Shown: piece by piece, positions 37,290-47,832 of the stretch | How positions within the stretch are numbered: position 1 is the stretch's first letter | Layout of the letters: every line of letters starts with the position of its first letter | From: Lampris incognitus | Lineage: Eukaryota; Chordata; Actinopteri; Lampriformes; Lampridae | Assembly: GCF_029633865.1 (NCBI RefSeq) | Contig: NC_079215.1 | Coordinates: 49,405,343-49,469,342, forward strand | Length of the DNA: 64,000 nucleotides | Reading direction: 5' to 3' | The notes under the pieces: model-generated | What the model saw: only the letters and a program-made list of their open reading frames with translations | The model's database searches: none | What the model was told of the DNA's origin: nothing | Translations under genes and position numbers: made by a program

Positions 37290-39410
37290 AGGAAATAACA
37301 GAAAGTTGAATCAGTTCATCTGGATGTGTTTATTGAGAGGAATGTTTCATCACTCACCTAAGTGACTTATAAATACTTATGAGCCCCTGAAACGAGATCC
37401 AGCCAGTGGTTACAAGAAAATGGGCAGCACGGGCGCCCAGTCGTTAGCACTGTTGCCTCACAGCAAAAAAGTCCTGGGTTCGAACCCCAGGCTGTCCCAG
37501 GTCCTTTCTGTGTGGAGTTTGCGTGTTCTCCCCGTGTGTGCGTGGGTTTCCTCTAGGTCCTCTGGTTTCCTCCCACCATCAAAAAGACATGCATGTTAGG
37601 GTTAATACTCCTGTCTGTGCCCCTGCAAAGCAATGGAAAGAAGAACTGGAGTTGGTCCCCAGGCGCTGCAGCTGCCCACTGCTCCTATACAATAGGATGG
37701 GCTAAATGCAGGGAACAAATTTCGTTGTAACCTGTACAGTGACAAAATAGTGTTCTTCTTTTCTTTGAAAAAAGGTGATAGATTGTCTGAAGCTATTAGA
37801 ACAGGAAAATTCTACTGACAGAATTTTGTACCATAGGTTATACCCAGGGGAAGCTACACCTAGTCTGTATGGTTTACCCAACATACATAAACAGGATGTG
37901 CCATTACGGCCTATTGTTTGTATGATCAACTCAGTGACCTATAACATCTCGAAGTTTCTGGCATCTATTCTTAACCCATTGGTAGGCAGTATTGAACATC
38001 CCATTCAGAACACTATGGATTTTGTGGATAAGATGAGGGACATCATTATGGAGGGGGATGAAACAATGGTCTCTTACAATGGTACATCTCTCTCAAAATG
38101 ACCCGTCTTAGCAATAGGACCACCCTTAACACTGATCAAGTGTGTCAGCTCCTGAAGCTGTGTCTTCAGTCCACATACTTCACATACAGGGGGCAGTACT
38201 ATAGGCAGAGGCATAGGCGTGCTATGGGTTCCCCAGTCTCACCTATAGTGGCCAACTTTTATATTGAGGAAGTGGAAAAGAAGACTATGATGTCCTATCC
38301 AGGGACACCACCAAGACATTGGTTCAGATTTGTGGACAACACCTGGGTTAAATTTAAATCTCAAGACATACCACATTTCACTGACCACATTAACTCTGTG
38401 GACAACCACATCAAGTTCAACAAGGAGGATGTGAAAAATGACAGGTTAGCCTTCTTAAACTGTGAAATTGCAACTGGTGATGGGGGACATTTGATTTTTG
38501 ATGTTGATCATAAACCAACACATACAGATCAATCAGTACTTCAGGTTTGACTCTCATTGTCCACTGGAGCACAAACTAGGAGTCGTCAGGATGCTGTATC
38601 ACCGAGCTGACAACGTCCCCACTCACACAGCGGCCAAAGAAGGGCAGAAATCCCACATTAAACAGGCCCTGGTTAAGTGTGGTTATCCTAACTGGGTGTT
38701 TGTCAAAGCCAGGAAGATGCCCAAACAGTGCACTAGCCGATCGAAGAGAGGAGAAGGACAACAGCTGCCTAAGTGTTAGCCGGTTGTTATTCCGGTTGTG
38801 GCAGGAGTGTCGGAACAGTTGAGATGTGTATATTCCAAACACCGCGTCTCAGTTGCTTTCAAACCCCAAAACATGTTACACCAGAAATTGGTCCACCCCA
38901 AGGATCGGGTCACCCGGCACAAACAGAGCAATATAGTGTATGCTGTTAAGTGCCGGGAGGATTGCTGTGACTTGTACATCGGGGAAACCAAACTGACACT
39001 GGCCAAGAGGATGGCACAACACAAGACAGCCAACATGTCAGGCCAGGACTCCGCAGTTTACACCCATCTACAGGCCAGAGGCCACTCTTTCAAGGATGAG
39101 GATGTGATCTCCTCCTCTCTTTCGTGAGGGGGAGAGAGTGAGGATAAGGATTCCCCGGTCAACTCTAAAAGCTCACCCCAGATTCTCTGCCCCGTAACAA
39201 TGGAAAAGAGTGGGCCCCAACACCTTCTTACTGACAGAAAAATGTGGAACGCAACACACCTGGCCCATTTTCCACTTGTGACTGAGCTAGGACAGACCAA
39301 CCACACACTGCCACACTCGCATACCACTACACACACTTCCCCGAATCATCCACGCACCAGATACAAACCTAAATGGCATCAGGAATATGTTGTGTACTGA
39401 CCAGTACTAC
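37290..39410 (+). mobile_element. Penelope-like retroelement, broken
   Basis: Translated pieces in three frames read SLYGLPNIHKQDVPLRPIV, AMGSPVSPIVANFYIEEVEK, PGTPPRHWFRFVDNTWVKF, FDSHCPLEHKLGVVRMLYHR and, near the end, DLYIGETKLTLAKRMAQHK. These are the reverse transcriptase and the GIY-YIG endonuclease of Penelope-like elements (Neptune/Poseidon type) as seen in fish. The 'AATGTTTCATCACTCACC' block at about 37341 is part of the terminal region. A SINE (about 37425-37739) separates it from the coding part. The copy is broken and incomplete at its 5' side. Confidence 0.85.
37425..37739 (+). repeat. SINE with family-B head and a different 3' half
   Basis: The head GTTAGCACTGTTGCCTCAC and the GTTTGCGTGTTCTCCCC core match family B. 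The 3' half (GCTGCAGCTGCCCACTGCTC...AACAAATTTCGTTGTAACC) is unrelated to it. It is a distinct subfamily sharing the tRNA-related part. Confidence 0.75.
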
Positions 39411-40324
39411 CCTGCAATAAGTTAAAAGCAGAGCTATGCTCTTTGGGAGATGACGTCATTTCATTTGAACAGCATTGATTGGCATTCTTTTTTTAAAATT
39501 AGTTGTACTAATACACAATCCAAATTCATGAATTTGATGGTTATATACTTAATCAGTTGAGTACAGATTATACCTTCTGAGTGTTTGATTACGAGGGTTT
39601 TGTTACTACTTTTAGAACTTTCGTCCATCGGTGAGTCATGTTTACCACTTGTTCATTTATTGTTGATGTAACCCGCACTTTGCGTTCGGCCGTCGTCTCC
39701 CTACACGCCCTGGGACTCTGCGTTGTGTTTGTTGTAGTATGATGTTTGCGTGGAAAAGGAAGGAGGCGGAGGCTTGGGATCGTGGCTGAGACCTGGACAC
39801 TTTATTGGCACTCGCTTACACTTCACATCTCATCAATCAGCTGGCCGCTGGCCTCCTCATACTCACAGCTTCCGGCAGAAGAAACAAAAAAACATTTTTC
39901 TTTCTCAATAAAATTAAAATAAAAAGTGCAAATGTGCAAATAAACACATTTCATATCAAAATGCTACCTTACGGCAAAACCAAAGCAAATGCCATCCATT
40001 ATAAATTAAATAAGGCACTTATTACCCATAAAATTAAACAAAAAAACCATGGATAATCTGCTCAAATAATACTGCATCCTGCGTTATATGCCATGCTAAT
40101 GCTCAACAGGCTAGCCAACACCTTTTGTCACATTTCTCTTGCCAAATACAATGTTCGACATCAAACTTTAACTAGGTTATAAGCAAACTTGTCTATTAAC
40201 ACCACAGAATAAACAGTTAGACAATATGTGCGATATAAATCAATATTTTTATGATAATGCAGACCGCCAGTGACACTGCTCACCTTCCGGCAGAAGAAAC
40301 AAAAAAACATTTGATCAACGTAGC
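39411..40324. other. Unassigned AT-rich spacer
   Basis: No gene is seen. It contains one of two exact 29-bp direct repeats (39869-39897; the other is at 40284-40312). Confidence 0.4.
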
Positions 40325-41094
40325 CTTTTGCCCGGGACGCGATATTATGAACCCTACATAGGCCTCGCCAAAATCCCGTTTCTGGCTTTGTCACGTGTGC
40401 GCCACCGTAGCAACGCGAAAATATGTTGTTATGGGGTTAGCGCTCATCAAGGAAACGCTGTACACCCACAATTTAACCTGTCTAAGTTATCCACAATCAA
40501 CATTAACGTTTTTAACTCAATCTTTGCTTGCTCCACGTTTGAGCATAGGATACTTCACCCCTTATCATGACTACAAACAAAACGAGCTCCTATATTGTAG
40601 TAATATGACTTTTACAAGTCTTACACATTAGCGCCACCTTCAGCTCTTGCACATTAGCGCCACCCTCAGGAAGATGACATATTTGACTCTGTCGTGATGT
40701 ACTACTCAATGTAACCTTTTAGCTGGGGTTCATTCTGATTCTTTGTCTCATCAAGCCTCAAATGCATCACAATTATAATACCAATAACGTATCCAAGGAG
40801 CAGAGGCAGACCTTGTAACCTAAAATTGTTAGGTTAGTCAACTTAAGGCTATTCTTTCCCTCACAATCATAATTTCAACCCCATGGTTCACTTTTTAGAC
40901 GATTCATAAGTTCAAATTGAAGGTAGCTAACGTTAGCTTTGCTTCGCACCGAGTTGATAGTTGATTGTTTCCTTAGCAACGCAGCGGAAATCCGGCGTCC
41001 GTTCGCGGAAATCCGGCGTCCGTTCGCGAGATTTGGGACAGGGTACGGGATTTTGGCGAGGGCTATGTAGGGTTCATAATATCGCCTCCGGGAC
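40325..41094. mobile_element. Non-autonomous element with 41-bp terminal inverted repeats
   Basis: The inner part of the left repeat (40339-40379, starting GCGATATTATGAACCCTACA) and the right repeat (41045-41085) match in inverse orientation with one mismatch. Weaker similarity continues outward for about 14 bases. The 665-bp interior has no convincing frame. The repeats also resemble those of the shorter element at 42831-43060. The superfamily is not recognised. Confidence 0.7.
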
Positions 41095-41370
41095 AAGACT
41101 TAGGGGTACGGTGTTGCAAAAGGGACAAACATCGCCGTTTGCGGCATTCCCAGGGGAACATACAGCGTAACAGTGCCACCCTGTGGCGGATTTACATTAC
41201 TACCTTACATCGACGCAAGCAAGAGTTTTCTTTTACGGAAGTGTCCTGTAATGATTTATCTTGTAACGCTGCTAGGAGGCACTGGTGGATAATGAAATGT
41301 GTGTTCTACGTTAATAAAGTAAGAAGAGAATATTCAAGATTCTTTGTTTGTTATGTCTCATTATAAAAGT

Positions 41371-41496
41371 ATCCATCCATCCATCGATTATCTGAACCGC
41401 TTATCCTGCTCTCAGGGTCGCTGGAGCCTATTCCAGCAATCATTGGGCAGCAGGCGGGGAGACACCCTGGACAGGTCGCCAGGCCATCACAGGGCC

Positions 41497-41555
<59 letters not shown>

Positions 41556-41783
41556 CTAGGGACACTTTAGCATGGCCAATTCACCTGACCTACATGTCTT
41601 TGGACTGCGGGAGGAAACCGGGGCACCTGGAGGAAACCCACGCAAACACGGGGAGAACATGCAAACTCCACACAGAGGACGACCCGGGATGACGCACCAA
41701 GGTCGGACAACCCCAGGGCTCGAACCCAGGACCTTCTTGCTGTGAGGCGACCGCGCTAACCACTGCGCCACCGTGCCGCCCCC
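41371..41783 (-). repeat. Family B SINE with target-site duplication
   Basis: Complete minus-strand copy with a CA tract inside, flanked by perfect 9-bp duplications TATAAAAGT (41362-41370 and 41784-41792). Confidence 0.9.
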
Positions 41784-41792
41784 TATAAAAGT

Positions 41793-42830
41793 GTGAGAGT
41801 AAAATTCTTGAGTTTCGGCTCCTCAGCACTGCAGCAACAATAGTAACTGAACAACAACAAAACAGAACACACACACACACACAAAACAATAATAGCGTGT
41901 GATGTATGTAAGGTGGGGTGTGTGTGTGTCTGTGTAGGCCCAGCCCCAATAAATGTGCACACGTGTGTGTGCGTGTAGTTGTCTGCATATCCGTGCGTGT
42001 CTTTGTATGCCAAGCTACATCTGTGTGTGTGTGTGTGTAAACCGACGATCCGCTGAAGACCACAGGTCAAAAAAGCTGTTTTAGGAGCTAACTGGTCGGA
42101 CGGTGGCTACGCATGTAAAGTTGAATGCTCATCGAGCTCAGTAAACCTTTTCTTAACATTATCTGCTGTCGTCATTGAATCTACTACGACACCATAACGT
42201 CTTTGCAGCTTTCCAAATAGCATCTCAGCAGACTCGTGAGGTAACCTGAAGGATGATGCCCCTGGGCTTGGTGTCATTTTGCCGTTTGGGACCGAGGCGA
42301 TGTACGGTATCGATGGTGTCAGCGAGCCTGTTTTGACTCAGAGATCCTCTGTTGACATGTGTCCACTCGCTCCTCCTCCTTAGCAACCCTTTTCTCAAGC
42401 AAACACAGTTTTCCTCTCATGCCCTTAATTTCTGCACATGCAAAACCACCTGTGTTTTAGCCCCTTGCTCTGACCATGCGCTCGACGATGGTTAGCTTCG
42501 TTTAGTGTTAGCTTAAACTTCGTCTCTTCGGAAGCTCTTTTTCTGTCGCGTACGTTCGGCATTTTCCCCCCTTCTCTTTTAAATTTGCTCAGGTATTTGG
42601 CAAGTAGAATATTCAAGTTTTTACTGTTTTTAAAACTTAAGTTTGCGGATCTCGGCACAAAGCGTGCGCTCACTCAGCCATCTTGGCACGCCCTCGCCAT
42701 GACAGTGCGTGTTATTGCCCGAGCCGTTCTGGAAACCCGATTTGTGCCGGAAGTCGGGCGCGCTGTCACTTTTTTTTTTTTTGCATATTTTTTATTTATT
42801 TAACGTTTATTTAAGCAGGAGGATCGCGCC
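41793..42830. other. Unassigned spacer with CA/GT tracts
   Basis: No gene or familiar repeat could be supported. It has short CA tracts around 41866-41884 and GT tracts at 41917-41930 and 42020-42038. Confidence 0.4.
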
Positions 42831-43060
42831 AACCCGTTGGCGAATTTACGAATCCTACTACGGCCACGCCAAGACCCGCCCTACTCTGTCTGTGATTGGC
42901 TAACCCTATCCCTAACCCCACCCTAACCCTAACCTTAACCAACCTAACCAACGGAGGCAACGAGTACTAGCCAATCAGAGGCATCGGGTCCTGGCGTGGC
43001 CATAGTAGGTATTGGGGTCTTGGCGTGGCCGTAGTATGCTTCGTAAATTCGCATCCCGTT
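42831..43060. mobile_element. Small palindromic element with telomere-like loop
   Basis: Arms of about 46 bp (42831-42877 and 43015-43060) read GCGAATTTACGAATCCTACT and TACGGCCACGCCAAGACCC, then their near-exact reverse complement. A second inner pair, GATTGGCTA/TAGCCAATC, encloses a block with CCCTAACCCTAAC-type units (42901-42950). Its arms are about three-quarters identical to those of the element at 40325-41094. Confidence 0.75.
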
Positions 43061-43271
43061 GAGATCACAAACCTCTTTTTCAAGGGAGACCTGGCCAAGA
43101 CAGGCAGCACAGTTACACAATCACTGTATAGAGCTGCAGGTAGGAGAAACTGGGCAAAGTTCTAACAGGTAGTTGGCGGCATTCGCGTCTTAAGCTATGA
43201 CGTAGGCACGTCCCTGTTGCGTAGGCGCGCGCGCGCGAATTTGCTTCCGGCTCCATCGACTTGTTGACAAT

Positions 43272-46141
43272 ATGCCTCACTGCTGTGTCCCCCTTTGTTT
43301 AAATCGATCAGAGAGTAAAACCGAGACCAAACTGTCTTTCTATCGCTTTCCTCCGAAAGAAAAAGATAAGAAGAGGTGGCTGCAGTTAATACGGTAAGTT
43401 GCTATTGAAGAAATGCATTGAAAATCGAAGTTTGGCGCCGACTTTTGTGCTAAGTGCAGACTAGCTACCCTGCACTGCAGACTAGCTACTACCGGTAGCT
43501 ACCCTCTTGTTTCCGAAATCCACGTTACATACTAGACAGGTATTTAGATTTTTAGCTAATTCAACAAGCGAGGATCAATATATGTGCTTTTCCATATGTT
43601 TTTCTGCTCAATAAGGCTTTAATCAGAGTGTAGTGGAGGGTAAACAAGCATCGGTTAGCCACTTATGTTGTTACTACTACAACCCTGTCTGTGAAGACAT
43701 ACAGTTACTGTAAGCAAGCATTATGTCAGCTACACACTCGGAAAACTGCATTATTCTATGCATTGTTAGCCCATGATTATCTAAAACGAGATGATGCATC
43801 TCAAGGGGATTATCATTAAAGAGACTTGGAGTAAATGCATGAATAAGCAGGGGTACATAACGTTAGATAGTCCAGGTGAATGTGCTGTTTCTGCCTGTTT
43901 TGTTACAGTAGTTTCACTTCTGACTTTTCCCATATAAATCAAACAATGAAACTTCATATCTACAAAAAATAATGTTTCTGTAGGGAGACTGACATCTAAT
44001 TCTAAAGCCTTACTATGTAACCTTTCCTTTATGAAAAGGCTATGAAAAGGCTATAATATTTCCCCCCCCCCAAAAAAAAAACTGTATTGTATAGTATGTG
44101 AATACAATATAACTTGCCCAATCTGTATGGTAGACTGTTTGTATAATATCATTATACAATCTTTACAGTAGAGTATGTTAACCCAATAGAAATTGTGTTT
44201 TAAATAATTGATGGTTAAAGTGGCATTCTTTAACTTTTTTTGATAAAAAAATAAAGTTGATTTTGGTCACAATTTACCACTATCTTTCACTGAAGGAGGT
44301 AACAGAGGACTGATTTAGCCTATTTCCCATTCACAAATCCTTCACCATCTGTTACAATGCCCATGTTTGTGACTGTGTCTAACCAGACACAGACACAAAA
44401 ATGGGCATTGTAGCAGATGCTGAAGATTTCATGAATGGGAAATAGGCTGAATTAGTACAGTGTTACCTCCTTCAGTGAAAGATAGTGGTTAATCTTGACC
44501 AAAATCAACTTTATTTTTTATCGAAAAAAGTTAAAGAATGCTACTTTAATTGTTCAAATCCAGGGCAGACGATAAGTTACAATGCAGCTTCAAGTTTTCA
44601 TTGCCAATCATTTCTAAATCTCTCATTCTTTTTTTTTTTTACAGGCGTGATGGCTTTACACCAAGCCCCTGCTCAAGGGTGTGCAGTTGGCATTTTCCAA
44701 ATGGCAAAGCTGCTGGCCCATCACGTTTTGCTTGGAACGAGGGGAAGACTTTCCCAGGCCACCTCAGCCTTCCACACAAGAAGAGAAAAACAGTACCACT
44801 CCCTCCCAGTGGTGAAGAAGGGACAAATGAACTTGAATTACAAAATTCTGACATTGCAACCGCAGAGCCCCCTAGTACTTCAGACAACCCAACCGCAGAG
44901 ACCCCTAGTACTTCAGACAACCCAACCGCAGACACCCCTAGTACTTCAGACAACCCAACCGCAGACACCCCTAGTACTTCAGACAACCCAACCGCAGACA
45001 CCCCTAGTACTTCAGACAACCCAACCGCAGACACCCCTAATACTTCAGACAACCCAACCGCAGACACCCCTGGTACTTCAGACAACCCAACCGCAGACAC
45101 CCCTAGTACTTCAGACAACCCAACCGCAGACACCCCTCGTACTTCAGACAACCCTTTTAACAGTGTTGCGCTGCTAGAGATAGAGGTTGACATGTTGAGA
45201 AGAGAGAATGAAAAATTGAAAAGAGAATTGGAGAAACAAAAACAGACCTTTTCCTTCAGCCAAATATCTTCCAATCGTGTCAAAGTAAAATATTTCACTG
45301 GCTTACCAGATGTTGCTACCGTCCTGGTTTTGGAAGCACTCTTATCTAAGTTTGAGCTACAATATCATTCGAATTGGACAGTCCAGTCTATGCCACTAGT
45401 CGATCAGTTGCTACTGACTTTGATGAAGCTCAAACTTAATTCTGGTCATGAAGACCTTGCAACCAGGTTTAATTGCAGTACAGCCACAGTTACCAACATT
45501 TGTATCACCATTGTCAGTGCCCTGTATGACATTTTATATGTTGGTATGCTTGAGAACAACATCCCCTCCATAGAGAAGAACCAGGCATCGTTGCCAGAGT
45601 GTTTCCGTCCGTTTCCTAACTGTAGGATTGTGCTCGATTGCACAGAGTTAGCAGTCTCCAGGACAGAGAGGCTTGACAAACAGAATCATTTATGGAGCCA
45701 GTACAAAAAACGGACCACACAACACACAAAGCCTTAATAGGTGTGGCTCCTAATGGAGTGATAACATTTGTCAGTGACTTTTATGGTGGAAGTGCCTCAG
45801 ACAAGGCTATTACATTAGATTCTGGAGTTCTCAATCATCTATGCCCAGGAGACATGGTGATGGCAGATAAAGGCTTCACAATCCGGGACATCTTGCCAGA
45901 AGGGGTTTCACTCAACATCCCGTCTTTCCTTGTTAATGGACAGTTCACACAAGAAGAAGTTAAGAAAAACAAACTCATATCCAGTGCTAGGATCCATGTG
46001 GAGCGCTCCATTCAGAGGTTGAAATTGTTCAACATTTTGGACAATATCCCATATCAGTTCACTAAAAACATAAACAAAATACTGAAAGTGTGCGTGTGTC
46101 TTACCAACCTACAAACACCAATTCTTCGGGAAATAGCATGA
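43272..46141 (+). CDS. THAP domain plus DDE transposase (frameshifted)
   Basis: Exon 1 (43272-43393) begins MPHCCVPLCLNRSESK and carries the first half of a C2CH THAP zinc finger. Exon 2 starts at 44645 in matching phase (CG|G) and supplies the second half (RVCSWHF). Next come nine 11-residue repeats (TADTPSTSDNP type), a coiled coil (LEIEVDMLRRENEKLKREL), a helix-turn-helix segment (HEDLATRFNCSTATVTNI), and a DDE_Tnp_4-type catalytic domain. Asp is seen in RIVLDCTE, Asp in MVMADKGF and Glu in HVERSIQRLK. The frame changes once, in a CA-rich stretch at about 45712-45730, between LWSQYKKRT and HKALIGVAPNG; apart from that the frame is open. The DNA-binding N-terminus and catalytic C-terminus suit a cut-and-paste transposase. 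The intron contains a 336-bp palindrome. Confidence 0.8.
44215..44549. repeat. Large imperfect palindrome (foldback/MITE-like) in transposase intron
   Basis: Two arms of about 150 bp (for example CTATCTTTCACTGAAGGAGG at left and its reverse complement at right) are about 85-90% complementary. They surround a short centre with its own GTGTCT/AGACAC stem. No coding capacity is seen. Confidence 0.85.
44859..45155 (+). repeat. 33-bp coding minisatellite, nine units
   Basis: Nine head-to-tail 33-bp units each encode TAxxPxTSDNP. Units 3-5 are identical and the others differ by single codons. It lies between the THAP finger and the coiled coil of the transposase and keeps the frame. Confidence 0.95.
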
Positions 46142-47309
46142 AATGACTTGAATAAATGTAAGCAGAATCAGATTCATGTATTTATACTTTTAATAAAGTA
46201 ATACTGAATTAAGAACACTGCTTGATTTTTTTTAATCAAAACACATTTGTAACAAAATGCAGTGCAAAAACTAATGTCACTGTAAAAAGTATAAAGTGCA
46301 AAACATCAACATTGGTAACAAAATGCATAGTGCAAAAACTACTGTCAACGTAAAGAGGATCACCATATGATGAATACAACATTTAGATATGCAAATTTGC
46401 ATATTTAAATGAATGATGTACCGTGCATGTTCACATCATGTATACTTTACATTACTTAACCACTTATCCAACCCATATGGTTGGACAGAGTCCTTCAGGG
46501 CTCTAACTAAGTGTCTTGTGTTTTATGTTATTATGTTATGCTCTCCTCGAACCATCACCTTAACGTGGTGGAGAGGTTTGAGTGACCCCATGAATCCCGA
46601 GAGCTATGTTGTCTGTAGCCTTGCGCTACTGTAGGGTCACACATGGCAAACTGGTCTAGGAGGGAACAGACTTAAGAATGGTTCAAGAGCTGTGAGGAGT
46701 TGTGCCCCACAGTCCTTAAATACGCACAAAGGTTTAAATTTGATTAATTTGATTAATTAAATTTAATTAAAACCCTTGGCAAACTCGTCTGAGGATGACT
46801 AAATGAATGCTGGGGTTCATGTGGTTAAGACCATTCTTCTAATATTACATGTTTCCAAACATTTTGGACAAAATAGAACATTTTACATCAAGGTGCCCAG
46901 AGATTTCCTGGTGCCCAGCTGACCTGTATCCAACGTGGCCTATAACGTTAATAAGAAACACATCGTAGCACACATGGTAGCCCTAAAATGGCTGTGATCT
47001 TACATGTAAGTCTATATTTCATTAATTCCTAATATGTATTTTAAATTCATTAAACCTTTACAGCGTTACAGTATGTACGATCATAGCCATTCTGGAGCTA
47101 GACACATGAAAAGCTAGCCTTGGATCCAAGAACGTCAGAGTTATTTTAACAAGTCAAACGTCGGAAAACAATTATCTACCGACAAAATAAAGCACTGGCA
47201 GTCTTTATCCAAGGCTTATGAATCGCCAGTAAACGTGGGATATAACATCAGAAGCCAGAATACCCAACATTACCAAGCTAACGCTAGCTAACCCTGTTAG
47301 CTCACTCAC
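46142..47309. other. Transposon interior between the two facing genes
   Basis: AATAAA near 46198 probably ends the transposase transcript. A segment at about 46541-46720 (TCGAACCATCACCTTAACGT...) belongs to a familiar dispersed fish repeat whose class I cannot name with certainty. No SWIM or YqaJ coding exon was found in either strand. An 18-bp perfect palindrome with two octamer motifs lies at 46387-46404. Confidence 0.45.
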
Positions 47310-47486
47310 CTCAACCTGATAAACTTTCTGTTTCATGGAAGTCTGTACCTTGCCTTTTATAATGCCCCCTGAAACATTTACGTTCACAACTCTATCTGAA
47401 TTGAAAGCATTGAGACCCTTTTTCACCCTGAGAGGTTCGTCTTTTAAAAAAGACGTTAATGTAAATATATTTACGGGTTCAGACAT
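47310..47486 (-). pseudogene. First exon of a probable SWIM/YqaJ-type transposon protein
   Basis: A 59-codon exon on the minus strand starts MSEPVNIFTLTSFLKDEPLR, contains IIKGKVQTSMKQKVYQVE, and ends at a perfect GTGAGT donor. The segment (short leader, a basic 'KKGLNAFNSDRV' stretch, then a beta-strand-like segment) resembles my memory of the part preceding the SWIM zinc finger in YqaJ-related proteins of ISL2EU elements. No downstream exon lies before the facing transposase, so the gene seems cut short. It could instead be a real host first exon with distant exons, but the transposon ends argue against that. Confidence 0.4.
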
Positions 47487-47591
47487 ATTGTTTTGAGTGG
47501 AAAATAATGCAGTGAGATTCCCCAAAGCACCGGAAGTATAACCCCGCCCACACGTGACGTCGCGTCGTGACGTCGTGCTTAAGAGCCGAAT

Positions 47592-47832
47592 TACATCATG
47601 ATGGTATGAAAAATAAACTTTCTACAGTGAGACAACGCTTCACTGCACAAAGTTACACATTTGTGATATTTATTTGATCGTGTCGGTTTTTTTTGTGTCA
47701 ACGTTGCTAATGACGAACTGATCAGCTGACGGTCCTGACGTTGTGTTAATGATGATGATGATGATGATGATGGGTTTATAAAGGTGGGGCTGTTACTGCG
47801 AGGGGCCACTCCAACCGCACTCAAACGTGCAG
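47592..47832 (+). promoter_or_regulatory. Core promoter region of the hmgxb4-like gene
   Basis: The stretch between the transposon end and the ATG has a (GAT)n tract (about 47748-47772) and TTTATAAAG with TATAAA at 47777-47782, 51 bases before the ATG. That places a likely transcription start near 47807. Confidence 0.5.

Larger units (their letters stand above)
43181..47591. mobile_element. ISL2EU-like DNA transposon with two facing genes
   Basis: Left end ATTCGCGTCTTAAGC and right end (read inward) ATTCGGCTCTTAAGC match at 13 of 15 bases, and each is followed within about 60 bases by CTTCCGG. The outermost AT at each end may be a 2-bp target duplication. A THAP/DDE transposase starts 91 bases inside the left end. 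A second protein starts 105 bases inside the right end on the other strand. A DDE transposase with a THAP domain together with a separate SWIM/YqaJ nuclease protein is how I remember the ISL2EU group. The transposase has a frameshift and most of the second gene is missing, so this copy is probably not self-sufficient. Confidence 0.65.

Noticed and set aside
42901-42950. Interstitial telomere from a chromosome fusion
   Set aside because: The telomere-like units are few and imperfect and sit exactly in the loop of a small palindromic element.
44859-45155. CRISPR-like array
   Set aside because: The 33-bp units are directly adjacent with no spacers and lie in frame within a coding exon.
44485-45177. 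Alternative frame with LQTTQPQTPLV repeats over the minisatellite
   Set aside because: It is the shifted reading of the same repeat. The frame with THAP finger and transposase on either side is the real one.
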